A DNA stretch of 64,000 bases from Leptasterias polaris (lineage: Eukaryota > Echinodermata > Asteroidea > Forcipulatida > Asteriidae), in the NCBI GenBank assembly GCA_037783415.1, contig JAZGTN010000089.1:4278001-4342000 (forward strand), given 5' to 3'. Shown piece after piece: positions 1-25,240 of the stretch. The position numbers and the translations under genes were made by a program. The notes below the pieces were generated by a model that worked only from the letters and a program-made list of their open reading frames with translations, did not search any database and was not told the origin of the DNA. Positions within the stretch are counted from its first letter, which is position 1, and each line of letters begins with the position of its first letter.

Positions 1-489
1 GAACACACTGGAGAAAATCACGGATCGTCTGCATACAATCACTTGATCTCTATTGCTCTATGCTATATGACATGAGTGCGAACAGTTTGCAATTCACGCA
101 GTTGAAAGTCCCCTTTTATCATGTTAATACCCGACCTTTCGCTGAAGCTTAAGTAATTCTTTTACAGGCCACGTGAGTGGGGTTATAAGTGCGATATTGC
201 AGGGCGATCGCACGCACGGTCCAGCGAATCTATCGCAGGGGGCCATAGAACAGTTCTGGACCCGTGCGCCGGGCTGGCCGTCTGTCAACAACGCCAGTGG
301 GATATTCTCGTACATTTCAGACGAAATTGAAGCCATAATCAACCGTAAAGAACCACCATGTGCTAGGAGTGTATCGATGAAGTATGAGGGCTTTTTTTCT
401 TCGGATGAAAAGGCTGTAGATCTATCGTATTCGTTGGAGTTGGAAGTATTTTGTTGGCCGTTCCATCCGCTGTGTTCTTGGTAAATAAC
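1..489 (+). other. 5' flank / probable 5' UTR of NRARP
   Basis: This stretch precedes the NRARP start codon. A short open stretch from 173 to 484 resembles no protein I know and is probably leader sequence. An E-box (CACGTG) lies near 170. I looked for CSL/Su(H) sites (YGTGRGAA on either strand), expected at a Notch target, and found none that fit well here. The promoter may lie further upstream, outside the window. Confidence 0.4.
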
Positions 490-819
490 ATGTCATCAAC
501 TTCAATTCACAGCAACCAGCAACGAAGTTTTCACGAAGCCGTCAAGAGGGGGGACCCAAACGAGCTGACACGGCTTCTGAGGAGCAACATCTCAGGTACG
601 GTCAACGTGAATGTGTTCGATGGAGACGGTCAAACCCCTCTTCATCAGAGCGTTTTGGTCGGCAACTTGGAACTCGTCAAACTCCTTGTGCAGTTTGGAG
701 CCGATGTACGGCTCGCGAACCGAGATGGATGGAATGCACTACACATAGCAGCCTACGGTGGTCACGACGATATAGTACTCTACCTCATCCGACGGCGTGG
801 GGGCGATCGGAAGCGGTGA
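490..819 (+). CDS. nrarp: NRARP, Notch-regulated ankyrin repeat protein (complete, single exon)
   Basis: The product is a 109-residue protein close to the usual NRARP length (about 114). In vertebrates NRARP binds the Notch intracellular domain/CSL complex, dampens Notch signalling and also affects LEF1 stability. The recognition rests on ankyrin-type blocks: GQTPLHQSVLVGNLELVK, then LLVQFGADVRLANRDG, then WNALHIAAYGGHDDIVLYLI. These are nearly the vertebrate sequence. The N-terminus (QRSFHEAVKRGD) also matches. I start at the ATG at 490 (MSSTSIH...) because the in-frame ATG at 451 adds 13 residues not typical of the family. The C-terminus ends in a short basic tail (RRRGGDRKR). The gene is intronless, as in vertebrates. 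Regulation by Notch is expected from the family but not shown by a clear CSL site in the visible flank. Confidence 0.96.
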   Translation: MSSTSIHSNQQRSFHEAVKRGDPNELTRLLRSNISGTVNVNVFDGDGQTPLHQSVLVGNLELVKLLVQFGADVRLANRDGWNALHIAAYGGHDDIVLYLIRRRGGDRKR

Positions 820-1520
820 CGGCACGAGCATGTCTCCTCTCATCGCCAAGAATCCTCCGTGGTTTTTATCCCCGTACTTTCCACCACCGTCTGACGGATA
901 TCATGTGGATGATTACAGAGCATGGACGTATAACTGTTAATTGCCTCCATTAAATCACAACGCTAAGGAAAAGACACAATGGCAACAGCAGAATTAAGTG
1001 GTGCTGCTAATCCTACTCCTTCAAGAAGTTGTACAAACTTTGGGACTTAAATGACATCCCAACACATTTAAAACTTTGCCAGAACGGATATCAACTTGGC
1101 TCTTTAAACATATGAAAAGTAAAACGTAGATTAGGCTTTCTGTGCCTGATCTAAGCATGGAGGAAGGGAAACGAGATTTTGCTTCAGGGCGAAAGTCCAG
1201 TCGAAAACATAAGCTGCTCTCAACACATTGCACAAGACGGTTCCGATGATTCATCACAACAAAAAGACGCTTTTATGATTGTCTAGATATCTTTTTTGAA
1301 AATGGAAAATATTGATTAATGTAAGAGGTTATAATAATTAAACACAATTGCCTTAATGTATTATTATTATTCACACTATATTATTGGTCATTTGAAATTG
1401 ATGATGAAGTGATAGGCATATTACAGAAAGTTTTAATGTCCATGTCCCTATATATACATGTACAATTAATAGATATACTGTCATATCCTTTTTAGTGGTT
1501 TCTGCCTTCGTTAATAAACG
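820..1520 (+). other. Probable NRARP 3' UTR
   Basis: AT-rich sequence follows the stop codon. A canonical AATAAA lies at 1513-1518, the first strong poly(A) signal on this strand after the gene. I see no other gene here. Confidence 0.4.
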
Positions 1521-2043
1521 CACAAAATCAAGCTTTCAGAGACGACCAGTACCTCCTGGTACTGCTGTGAACTGAAACATTAATGTTAACAGATTATTGT
1601 GTGTTTGATTTTGTAGAAAAACAAAAACAACAAACAAACTAAAACCTTTCATTCTTTTACATGTACTTTTCAACAAATTCACAAAGCAATAAGCTTGTGG
1701 AAATGTTATCATATACTTGGTCATGATTTTGACGGAATATCAACAACATTTTTTACGTTTTAACTAAAAATTTCATGCACTTGGTTTTGTTTGTTTGTCT
1801 GTTTGTTCTTTTGAGTGTCCAGGTGTCTTCAAATGCTTGCTTCAACTTTTCAAATTCCAAACGCAAAACATTGTCAGGAATGGGAGATTGTCACTGGGTT
1901 GATTTATTGCGCTTCCTGTTTTACTATTTAAAAAAAATACTGTCGGTGGTTACCGTTTTAAACTTTCATGTGTATATTTTAAATCTTCGGACGCTAAAAA
2001 CATCTCGACCATGGCTCGATTTCACAAAGAGTTGAGATTGATC

Positions 2044-2443
2044 TTAAAGGTGCTGTATACGTTTGGTAATTGGAGCCTACTGATTGTGTTAATCCTATAT
2101 CAATGTAGGTACATACAATAAAACTAACCTGTGAAAATTTCACTTCAAAAGGTGGTCGCGTTTTTGAGACAATTAATCACCGAAAAACCGGAGCGAATAT
2201 TTCTACGCAGGAAGAATATTCCTTATAGGAATACACAGTCTGAGAAGCGTTACGGCTGTAACACTTCTTAGATTCAAATTTTGGGGGACAAAAAGTGATA
2301 TATTTTTCCATAACCGTAGTACTTCGAAGTTAAAAGTTTCTCAAAATGCATTATACTATCCAAAGCTACTGTACTTCTTGCCAAGTAAGTTTTTATTGCC
2401 ATTAATTTTCAGAGTCACTACCAAACGTATACAGACCCTTTAA
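2044..2443. mobile_element. TIR element bounded by TTAA (TTTAAAGG...GTTTGGTAAT family)
   Basis: The left end reads TTAAAGGTGCTGTATACGTT and the right end is its near-perfect inverted complement, finishing in CCCTTTAA. The length is about 400 bp with no ORF. Inside is the phrase CCTGTGAAAATTTCACTTCA, shared with the fragment at 13.9 kb. This is a non-autonomous DNA transposon. Confidence 0.75.
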
Positions 2444-5400
2444 TAACTGTGTATCAATCTTAATTGCTGAGCAAAGTGTTTCACAACAGTACAAATCACT
2501 AGGCAATACTGACAACTCAACTTAAGATGAATCTTAGTGCTTTGTGAAATCGAGCCATGGAGTAGTCTAGGGAAATACATAAGTTTAAAAACTGTCATCC
2601 AGCAGACAATGTGCCTTCCACAAGCCCCTGCCCGAAGGCTGATAGTGATAGATACACTGTTAATACCTGAGTGCTGTTTACCTTGTATATAAACCATTTC
2701 ACATTATGTTCACATCTATGCCAAAGAGTGGATTCGTGGTTCAAAGATTTTTGTAAAAAGAATATTCACTCAACAACATAATGATTTACAAATGCAAATA
2801 CCTTTGTAAATCATTGTGCTGTTGTAGCCATACATGAACTCCAATTCTTTTTGATCAAGAGTCAGATGAGTAAAATGAACACACTGTAAAACTGTAATAT
2901 GATAATGGGAGTATGTTCAACATTGTTTGCTGGTAAATATTTGTTGTTGAACCTTGATTTTAATGAAAGTTCAAACATTCATAAATATAGTTTTTAATAC
3001 CGAAATGACATATACCCATGTCAGTCATTTTGAAAGCTTGTAGTTGTTTGTTGAGCTCTGTAAGGGACTGTGCTCCAAAACTACTGGCACAGTTTTGAAA
3101 CTATAATTATGGTGTTAAAACGAACGAACACAGTTTATTCCGCAACATTTCCCGTTTGTCTTTTGCCAGAGTTGGGACTTGTCGTAATACAATGTAGTTA
3201 TACTCAAACTCATAGGCCTACCTGTTAATTTTACTCCAAATTTATTTGTGGTTCAAGTTTAAAAGTTTATGCACAATTTAGTGTTCATATTTATTTAACT
3301 TCATTGAATTTGACATGTACAAGCTACAAATTACCAAGTTCCTCCGTTATATGGAATCTTGTGTATTTCTACCGTTTCTATTTGATCAGTATAAATATAT
3401 GCATCTTTATTAGGGAAAGAACACAAATATTTGTGCTAATTTACGATGACTGCGTAACTATATTTTCTAATATGACGACCATGCACGAAGTTTATTGTGA
3501 AAGTTGTTGTGGTACTAAATTGTTGGTGGCGTTGAAGGTTTGAATGAGGTAGTTTGACTATCATAAGTCTTGTATGGTCTTCATGGGTATATACGAAAGA
3601 AACGGGTACACTAATTTTACTTTTACAATGTAGGGCCTACCCTGTAAATACCCAAAATGTACCTTAATATACCCATGGAGGTACCAACTATGCTGAATAG
3701 ATATTTTCTTAATCCTCCATGCCTCTTCGTTTACCCTTTATGTCCCTCCTCGTGTACCTTTCATGTCCCCCTTGTGTACCCTTCATGTACCTTTACCTGT
3801 TGTTGACATAACATCACAGCCAGGTATTTTGTTAAATTTCTTGAATACCGCAAGACGAACGAAATCCGCAGTTGCAGCAAGTCCAGGGTCACCTGGCATT
3901 GTTCGGCCCCATTGGATCTTCTGTTTGCCAAGTCACGGCACCAGAAAAGAGCAGAAATTTCTTTCAAAGGGTCACACCAGTGTGCACGGAAGCGTGCGAT
4001 CGCTAAAAAGGCCCCGTTGTTTATCTAACGAATCGCAGGGTTAACCCATAGAGCTCTATGGTTAACCAGGTCTCGAGTTCTTGGTGGTGGGCCATTTTCT
4101 TTGGCGCCTTAACCTTTCGTGTTTGCTGTTTTTCCTCTCGCTAGAATTTCTGCTGGCATTTCAGGCTTGAAATCTAACTTGTAATTCAACCTCTGGATCA
4201 CAAAACTCAAGAAATTTTACAAATTAATTTTTATTATTATTTTGTGTGGCCTTTGTGAAGTTAAAAAAGAACTTGTAAAACATAATTATGTGACCCTTTC
4301 AAATTGTCTTTTGATAAAGATATGGTCCTATATACACGTATTATACAGTTTAGCTCGATTTAAATAACTAACGTTGACTGTTTGTTCCTTCTTTCACACT
4401 CCTGTGAAGAGTGTTGTATCCTGACTTTGTTAGCAGGCTACAAACAAAGTTTGACCTGGCAAGTTAAGCAGATCCGCATTTTAAGTTTATAAATCAAGTA
4501 AAATGTTTATCACTTCCTTACAATAAAAGATCTGTATCAATGAATTTGATTCGACGTGTTCAAAATCAAATGACCTAGTTTATGAATATTTAATGTTATA
4601 ATTGTTTTTAATCATTGCAGTAAAAACTGTGCACAATGTCATAAGTGACAGTATATTTGTGGCATTATGAATATTAAACAGTCATTTATAATTTTCCTAA
4701 CCTGTTCAGTATTGTATTTGAATTAAAATAGTTGTTATGAAGTATATCACTGCCATTTATTACCTTAATCATCATAGTTATTATTGTAATCAATATTATG
4801 AATAATAATTTATCAATATTCATGAAGTGTTGTCGAAACTGATGATAGGGGTCCGGCTCCAGCTCATATCGTATCGTGCGCTTGGCTTCAAACTTACTCA
4901 AGCCTGATGGCTTGATATGTGATTTCGAAAATGCACCATTTATAAATAAAACCAACGCCATACCAAGGCCGTCATAATTGTTGGGACACCTTGACTTCAC
5001 GTCTAACCAAAAACGGCCATGCATGGTGTAATTATTATAAGCAATGATTGTATATGCATCACGTGATGTTAAATAAACTGTTATGGATAAAAGAATTGTG
5101 TCTCTCGGCTAAAATAGTTTCGGTGTGTTGTACTATCTTTGTCATTCTTGTATACCAGTGAAGTGATTTGGTAATAATTGTAATGGAGTTATAGATCTGT
5201 ATTGTGTATATGCACGAGGCCATAGACAACTGTAACAGACAATATCTTCTATAATATAAAAACATTCCATAGCTGAATCACAATTTATTGATTTATGCAA
5301 TTCATAATCGTAGACATTAAATCAATTGTTGTATCAAAGAGATTGGCTGTTGTCATGCTTGGCGCTTATATCCCCTTGTGAGAGCTTTGGCGAATTCCCT

Positions 5401-6106
5401 TGTTGGGAAGATCATCTAAACAAACAAAAAAAACAAAAACCAAAAAACTTTCTCACAAATTTGTTCTTATAGAACACTAAATCACTGTGGTTGAATGTTG
5501 CATCTCTTTTGTTCCACTGCAATGCAAACTGCAGTTTGTATCGCCTCCAAGATGACCGCAGGCCCCTAACCGTGTAAAAAAAACTATGTGTGATAGTGAT
5601 ATAAGCGTTTAATTGCATGCCATGTTTGTCTTAAGAACCCACTTTCCTTCCTCCATGCTTAAACCATCGTTCCACAAACTGTTAGGCCGGCGACCGAATG
5701 AAAATTTCACTGGCACTCGGCAGCGACCCGGCCGACTGTCAATCACCATCCCAATAAGCACTCTGCTAGGATTTTGTTCATCGAAGCAGCTTGTATTTAG
5801 AATGTTTAGGCTGTGCAAACCTCAAGCGTATCGAAAACGAGAAAAACAACTCGAACGAGAACTATATTTTACTATGGAATCAAATCTTCATTTAAAATTA
5901 TATTAATTCATAAATCTTGAAAGCGAAAATACCCAAATAGCCTTCGTTCAAATTAAAACTTCAATATTACAACTTCAACTTTAATATACAAATAATTTAT
6001 TCAAATTAACAATGAAGCAAAATTAAAACTCGTTACGAGGACGCTAATTAATGTTGCCAATCACACCCGAATTTGTGCTGCCGTTACATATTAATGTAGG
6101 CTAGGG
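2444..6106. other. Intergenic stretch, nothing recognised except a short palindrome
   Basis: AT-rich DNA. From 3610 to 3790 there are degenerate phrases of the type TGTACCYTTCATGTCCC. The open stretches at 3761-4044 and 4686-5024 encode no protein I recognise and lack domain-like character. No exon with convincing splice sites was seen. Confidence 0.5.
4038..4067. repeat. Near-perfect palindrome centred on GAGCTC
   Basis: The sequence reads GGTTAACCCATAGAG then CTCTATGGTTAACC, a palindrome with a one-base difference between arms. It resembles the palindrome in the left arm of the TIR element at 11.4 kb (GGTTTAAACCATGG...), so it may be a relic of a related element. Confidence 0.55.
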
Positions 6107-6482
6107 TTAAAGGCACTGAACACGTTTGGTAATTACTCAAAATATATATTAGCATAAAAACTTACTTGGTAACCAGCAACGGAGAGCTGTTGATAGTATA
6201 AAACATTGTGAGAAACCACTCCCTCTGAAGTAACGTAGTTTTTGAGAAAGAGGTAACTTCTCACTAAAATAATAAAAGACTTCATGCATGAAGCCTTTTA
6301 TTAGCATCTGAAAGCACACACAATTGTGCAACAAGGGTGTTTTTTCTTTCTTTATTTTCTTGCAACTTCGATGACCGATTCAGCCCAAATTTTCACAGGT
6401 TTGTTATTTTATGCATTTGTTGGGATACACCGAGTGACAATACTGGTCTTTGACAATTACCAAACGTGTCCAGTGCCTTTAA
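6107..6482. mobile_element. TIR element (TTAAAGGCACTGAACACGTT family), copy A
   Basis: The left end TTAAAGGCACTGAACACGTT is mirrored by ACGTGTCCAGTGCCTTTAA at the right end. The element is 376 bp and non-coding. It shares its right-hand TTAA (6479-6482) with the next element. Confidence 0.85.
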
Positions 6483-6875
6483 AGGCAGGGAATACTTTTG
6501 GTTAATGTCAAAGCCTAGTAGAATCCTCCTTCATGTATTCCAAAATACTGCATAAAACAACAAAGCTGTGAAAGTTTCGGCTCAATATTGGTTGATCATC
6601 GAACTTGCAAGAAAATAACGAAGAAAAAGAGGAACATGCAAAAACACCCGTGCTGCATATGGTTTCAGATGAGAAAGGCATGCATGCCTGATCTCAGATT
6701 AAAATATTTGGGTGAAAAGTTACCCCTTTCTCTAAAATTACATAACTTCAAAGGAGGTCGGTCGTTTCTAACAACGTCTTAAAATATAAACAGCTCCCCA
6801 TTGCTCTTACCAAGTAAAGTTTTATATAAGTCATTATTTTTTGGAGTAATTACCAAAGGTATACCCCCCCTTTAA
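6479..6875. mobile_element. TIR element of the TTAAAGG family, copy B, abutting copy A
   Basis: It begins TTAAAGGCAGGGAATACTTT and ends AATTACCAAAGGTATACC...CCTTTAA. The length is about 397 bp with no meaningful ORF. The two elements sit head to tail across a single TTAA. Confidence 0.75.
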
Positions 6876-6965
6876 TACTAATAGTAAAATGAACGTTAAT
6901 TTCCCACATGGGTGACAGAATCTTCGGGGGACAGATTGCCCTAGCACACCGGTGTCGCGCACTGA

Positions 6966-7412
6966 GCATTCCGGCGTACTAAACGTTCCACAGATGACTA
7001 TTTAATATAATACATTACGTCATGCCATGCCTGCGCGCAGCAAGCGAAAGTAGTAAATTTTGTGCCGCACTGAGTGTTCCTCTAGTCTCTAGCTGTCATG
7101 GCGTCGCCCATGAGCTGTAGTAGTACTATACTACTAGTAGTGATGATCGCCATGTCAATTCGTTTCGTGAAGACATCAAGAATAATTCATTACCTTAAAA
7201 TTACCAGCGGGAATTATGTGGAAGGCCTGACAAAGGGGGAAAAGAGGGCTGTACGTGCCCAATCTAAGAAATATTCTTACGACGAGGCAAGTACTCAATG
7301 ACAAATGAGTTGCAGAACAGGAGAAGGAGACCACGTCACCAACACGGCTGGAACGAACAGTAAGGCCGCGCATGCGTACGTCACCTGGAACGCTCAGTAC
7401 GCCGGAACGTCC
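6966..7412. mobile_element. Probable TIR element with imperfect ends
   Basis: ATTCCGGCGTACT at 6968 is mirrored by AGTACGCCGGAA at 7397, with a second matching block (CGTTCCA / TGGAACG) just inside. A 67-residue ORF at 7098-7301 starts with a hydrophobic stretch resembling a signal peptide, but I recognise no family and regard it as chance. Confidence 0.5.
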
Positions 7413-7894
7413 ATGAGAAGACTTTTAGAAACAAAATGGTGTTTCTTGATATTAGTTTTTCTTTTTGAGGAATGAATTAGCCTATCGTCAGCATAAGAAA
7501 GTTGAATTAGAAACGCAAACAACTTTTTATCAATCTAATCTCCCGTTCGTCTAAACCATACCGACTGTTCATGTTGACTAGCGCCCTCTTTATTTGTATT
7601 TGTTCTCCTCTGTTACTATTTTAGTATTTGCAATGAGCTCATACATACCTCTCACAACTGGCATTAGTGCAGATGTCAAGTCCAGAGAGGGCGAAAATCT
7701 GATAACTCAAGCAAAGTCGATGGGCCCATAATAATTGTGAATGGATGGAGAGGAATACTAGCCAATCGCCCCCCTCACTTAAGCACACTATATTCAACGA
7801 GGAGACACCCATCTCACAGCGATAATTAAGCGTTGCATGGAAGAGTTAGGGGACACAGGGAAACACAGTATCGAAGGTTGATTCATCAGCATAA

Positions 7895-8000
7895 TTACAT
7901 GGCGAGCAGAGAAAAAACTTCATCGGGCAAATCATTAATGTAAACAAGAAAGCGATCAGGACCAAGTAATGAGCCCTGTGGAACACCGGAATAATAGTAT
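7895..8000 (-). pseudogene. Decayed non-LTR retrotransposon reverse-transcriptase fragment
   Basis: The minus strand encodes SGVPQGSLLGPDRFLVYIND followed by LPDEVFSLLA. This is the conserved RT block usually written as SGVPQGS-LGP-LF--YINDLP. Only about 35 codons survive and there is no YADD box in frame nearby, so this is a dead fragment of a LINE (Jockey/CR1/RTE-like clade not resolved). Confidence 0.8.
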
Positions 8001-8231
8001 TGTATAGGAGAAGGGTTACCCCAAGGGTAACCTCCTACCTTGCGGTTGAAAAGGAAAGGAAAGCAGACTTGATAATATTCTGCCTGACACGCCATGATGA
8101 GCAGTACAGAGTAGGTATATGTCATACTTTGTCAACGACCTTCTTGGAGATGTCCAGGCCAATCCTACAACACGAGTCTCACCCCTGCGAAGAAAAAATG
8201 TAATAAATGAAATTAAGACTCCACCGCGGGG

Positions 8232-8510
8232 CCCAATTTCATGGGGCTAGTGCTTACCGTAAGCAAAGAAGCAGGAAATTTCGCGCTTACGTCAAGCGTA
8301 TTTCACGGGTTAGCAGGGAATTTTTGCTTGTGCGCTTGCGTAGTCCACGTTACTAGGCGTTCTACGCTTACTTACACCATGGAGGTAGCTATAGCAGAAG
8401 TTCGGCGCTCGCACATTTATTTAGCACAGAGGAATTTGGCGGTAGTTTTGTAGATATGAATTTGGGGCCTAGCTGACGTCACATTTCCGGCGGGCTAACG
8501 CCAGCTGGGC
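8232..8510. mobile_element. GGGCCCAATTTCAT-type element, first copy
   Basis: It starts GGGCCCAATTTCATGGGGCT and carries the GCTTACCGTAAGC-like and GTATTTCACGGGTTAG phrases shared with the copies at 8.5 and 17.1 kb. The right boundary is set by the start of the next copy. It is non-coding. Confidence 0.6.
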
Positions 8511-8580
8511 CCAATTTCATAGCGCTGCTTAACGGTAAGCAAATTTTCGTGCTAACTGTAGCGTATTTCACAGGGGTTAG
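8511..8580. mobile_element. GGGCCCAATTTCAT-type element, left end only, truncated by the foldback element
   Basis: GGGCCCAATTTCATAGCGCT and the following bases match the copy at 17061, but the copy stops exactly where the foldback element begins. The missing right part is not found on the other side of the foldback element. Confidence 0.65.
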
Positions 8581-8616
8581 TATGGTGGCCCTGAAGGGAC
8601 ATCGCATATCGCATAC

Positions 8617-9120
8617 GTGTGCGCACACGTATGCAATGTCGTGAAACAATTCGCGAATATGTGCGCACACGTATGCAATGTCGTGAAACAAATCGCGAAT
8701 GTGTGCGCACACGTATGCAATGTCGTGAAACAATTCGCGAATATGTGCGCACACGTATGCAATGTCGTGAAACAATTCGCGAATATGTGCGCACACGTAT
8801 GCAATGTCGTGAAACAAATCGCGAATATGTGCGCACACGTATGCAATGTCGTGAAACAATTCGCGAATATGTGCGCACACGTATGCAATGTCGTGAAACA
8901 AATCGCGAATGTGTGCGCACACGTATGCAATGTCGTGAAACAATTCGCGAATATGTGCGCACACGTATGCAATGTCGTGAAACAATTCGCGAATATGTGC
9001 GCACACGTATGCAATGTCGTGAAACAAATCGCGAATATGTGCGCACACGTATGCAATGTCGTGAAACAAATCGCGAATATGTGCGCACACGTATGCAATG
9101 TCGTGAAACAAATCGCGAAT
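8617..9120. repeat. Left-arm 42-bp tandem array, 12 units
   Basis: Each unit contains GTGCGCACAC, GTATGCAATGTCGTGAAACA and a TCGCGAAT core. Two main variants differ at one site (CAATTCGCGAA or CAAATCGCGAA) and a second site varies (ATATGTG or ATGTGTG). The variant order from the outer end is A B A A B A B A A B B B. Confidence 0.92.
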
Positions 9121-9193
9121 GTGTGCGTACACGAGTGCGAATATATTTGCAATGTCGTGAACGTTTATTGCATACCAAGTTGCATACCTTTGG

Positions 9194-9583
9194 GATGATG
9201 TCATAGTTGCAGACAATTTGTTAGAGACCTAGGGAGTACGTGGCGCTACAGTCAGGCTCCTGTAAGCATGGCTATACAATAATGTGTACCCAAGAACTTG
9301 GCACCAGGCCAAGTTTCGCCAACATGTACTACAGCATAAGCTATCTACCTACAGCCTACTAATAAGTACTTGTGCTATTACAATCAAGGTCGAAGAGTAC
9401 GCACGCGCGAGGGTATTTTACGGTCAAACACGCCCATTTTATGTTAATAGCCCACGTTCGTCCTGGGAAAAAAAGAAATACGCCACCCGCCTCGCTTGCC
9501 TCACAACAATGACTACCGCTCTGCAATGACTACCGCTAATCTCACTGTAGGCAAGAAACCCCCCAGATCATTAGACATTTTAT
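9194..9583. other. Unique centre of the foldback element
   Basis: A non-repetitive 390-bp loop between the arms. The only ORF is short (9284-9529 on the plus strand) and matches nothing I recognise. It may be captured host sequence, as described for other foldback elements. Confidence 0.5.
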
Positions 9584-9640
9584 TCAAAGGTATGCAACTT
9601 GGTATGCAATAAACGTTCACGACATCGCAAATATATTCGC

Positions 9641-9906
9641 AGACGTGTGCGCACATATTCGCGAATTGTTTCACGACATTGCATACCGTGTGCGCACACA
9701 TTCGCGATTTGTTTCACAACATTGCATACGTGTGCGCACATATTCGCGAATTGTTTCACGACATTGCATACGTGTGCGCACATATTCGCGAATTGTTTCA
9801 CGACATTGCATACGTGTGCGCACACATTCGCGATTTGTTTCACGACATTGCATACGTGTGCGCACATATTCGCGAATTGTTTCACGACATTGCATACGTG
9901 TGCGCA
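9641..9906. repeat. Right-arm 42-bp tandem array, six inverted units
   Basis: Same unit as the left arm, inverted. Read from the outer end the variants run A B A A B A, matching the first six units of the left arm. The innermost unit has a one-base insertion (CATACCGTG instead of CATACGTG). Confidence 0.9.
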
Positions 9907-9945
9907 CACGTATGCGATATGCGATGTCCCTTCAGGGCCACCATA

Positions 9946-10244
9946 GTATACAAACATGCGATGTATCACACGTTGTTTACGCAGCAGACGATAAAAGTGA
10001 GTTGCTGACACTCGGAAGCTTACGTCACTGCAAGTATCCAATAATCATCCAGACCCTGCTGTAAGACGAGTACCTGTCTTTATCTTTGCGGTGGATACAC
10101 AGGAGAAAAGACAAGGGACCAGTCTAGGCGGTCAACACCTGAAACAAAACAAACTACCGTGCGCGCGCATGCTGGGGTTCCAATTACAGCAGACGTCTGA
10201 CGTCTGATGACGGAGAGCTGAAAACGTGCGTGAACGAAATAACA
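9946..10244 (+). promoter_or_regulatory. Probable PHYHD1 promoter and 5' UTR
   Basis: Only 299 bp separate the end of the foldback element from the PHYHD1 start codon. The stretch holds a CCAAT-like motif near 10040, a GC-rich GCGCGCGC tract near 10160, and clustered CRE half-sites (GACGTCTGACGTCTGATGAC) near 10192-10211. No TATA box is obvious. The promoter role is inferred from position. Confidence 0.45.

Positions 10245-25240
<14,996 letters not shown>

Larger units (their letters stand above)
8581..9945. mobile_element. Foldback-type transposon with tandem-repeat arms
   Basis: The element opens TATGGTGGCCCTGAAGGGAC and closes with the exact inverse, GTCCCTTCAGGGCCACCATA. The left arm (8581-9193) has 12 copies of a 42-bp unit. 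The right arm (9584-9945) has six inverted copies. A 390-bp unique centre (9194-9583) separates them. The inner ends also match (TTGCATACCAAGTTGCATAC and its inverse). The arm length difference (about 250 bp) equals six units. This architecture fits the foldback class, such as the sea urchin TU elements known from the literature. No transposase ORF is visible, and the long open frames within the arrays result from a 42-bp (14-codon) period. No clear target duplication flanks it. Confidence 0.88.

Noticed and set aside
1..489. CSL/Su(H) sites upstream of NRARP
   Set aside because: Only partial matches (for example CGTGAGTG) were seen. None fits YGTGRGAA on either strand.
4686..5024. 112-codon minus-strand ORF
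   Set aside because: No recognisable domain, and the C-terminal half is AT-rich low-complexity. It could be part of an unknown repeat, but I cannot support a gene.
7098..7301. 67-codon ORF with a signal-peptide-like start
   Set aside because: It lies inside a probable TIR element, has no family match that I know, and the hydrophobic start alone is weak evidence.
8479..9216. Long overlapping ORFs on both strands (up to 245 codons) across the foldback arms
   Set aside because: A 42-bp period is a multiple of three, so one open unit opens the whole array. The predicted peptides are simple 14-residue repeats such as MCAHVCNVVKQFAN.
8617..9906. The spaced repeat arrays superficially resemble a CRISPR array
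   Set aside because: There are no unique spacers: the whole 42-bp period repeats. The arrays are inverted halves of one eukaryotic foldback element and no cas genes are present.
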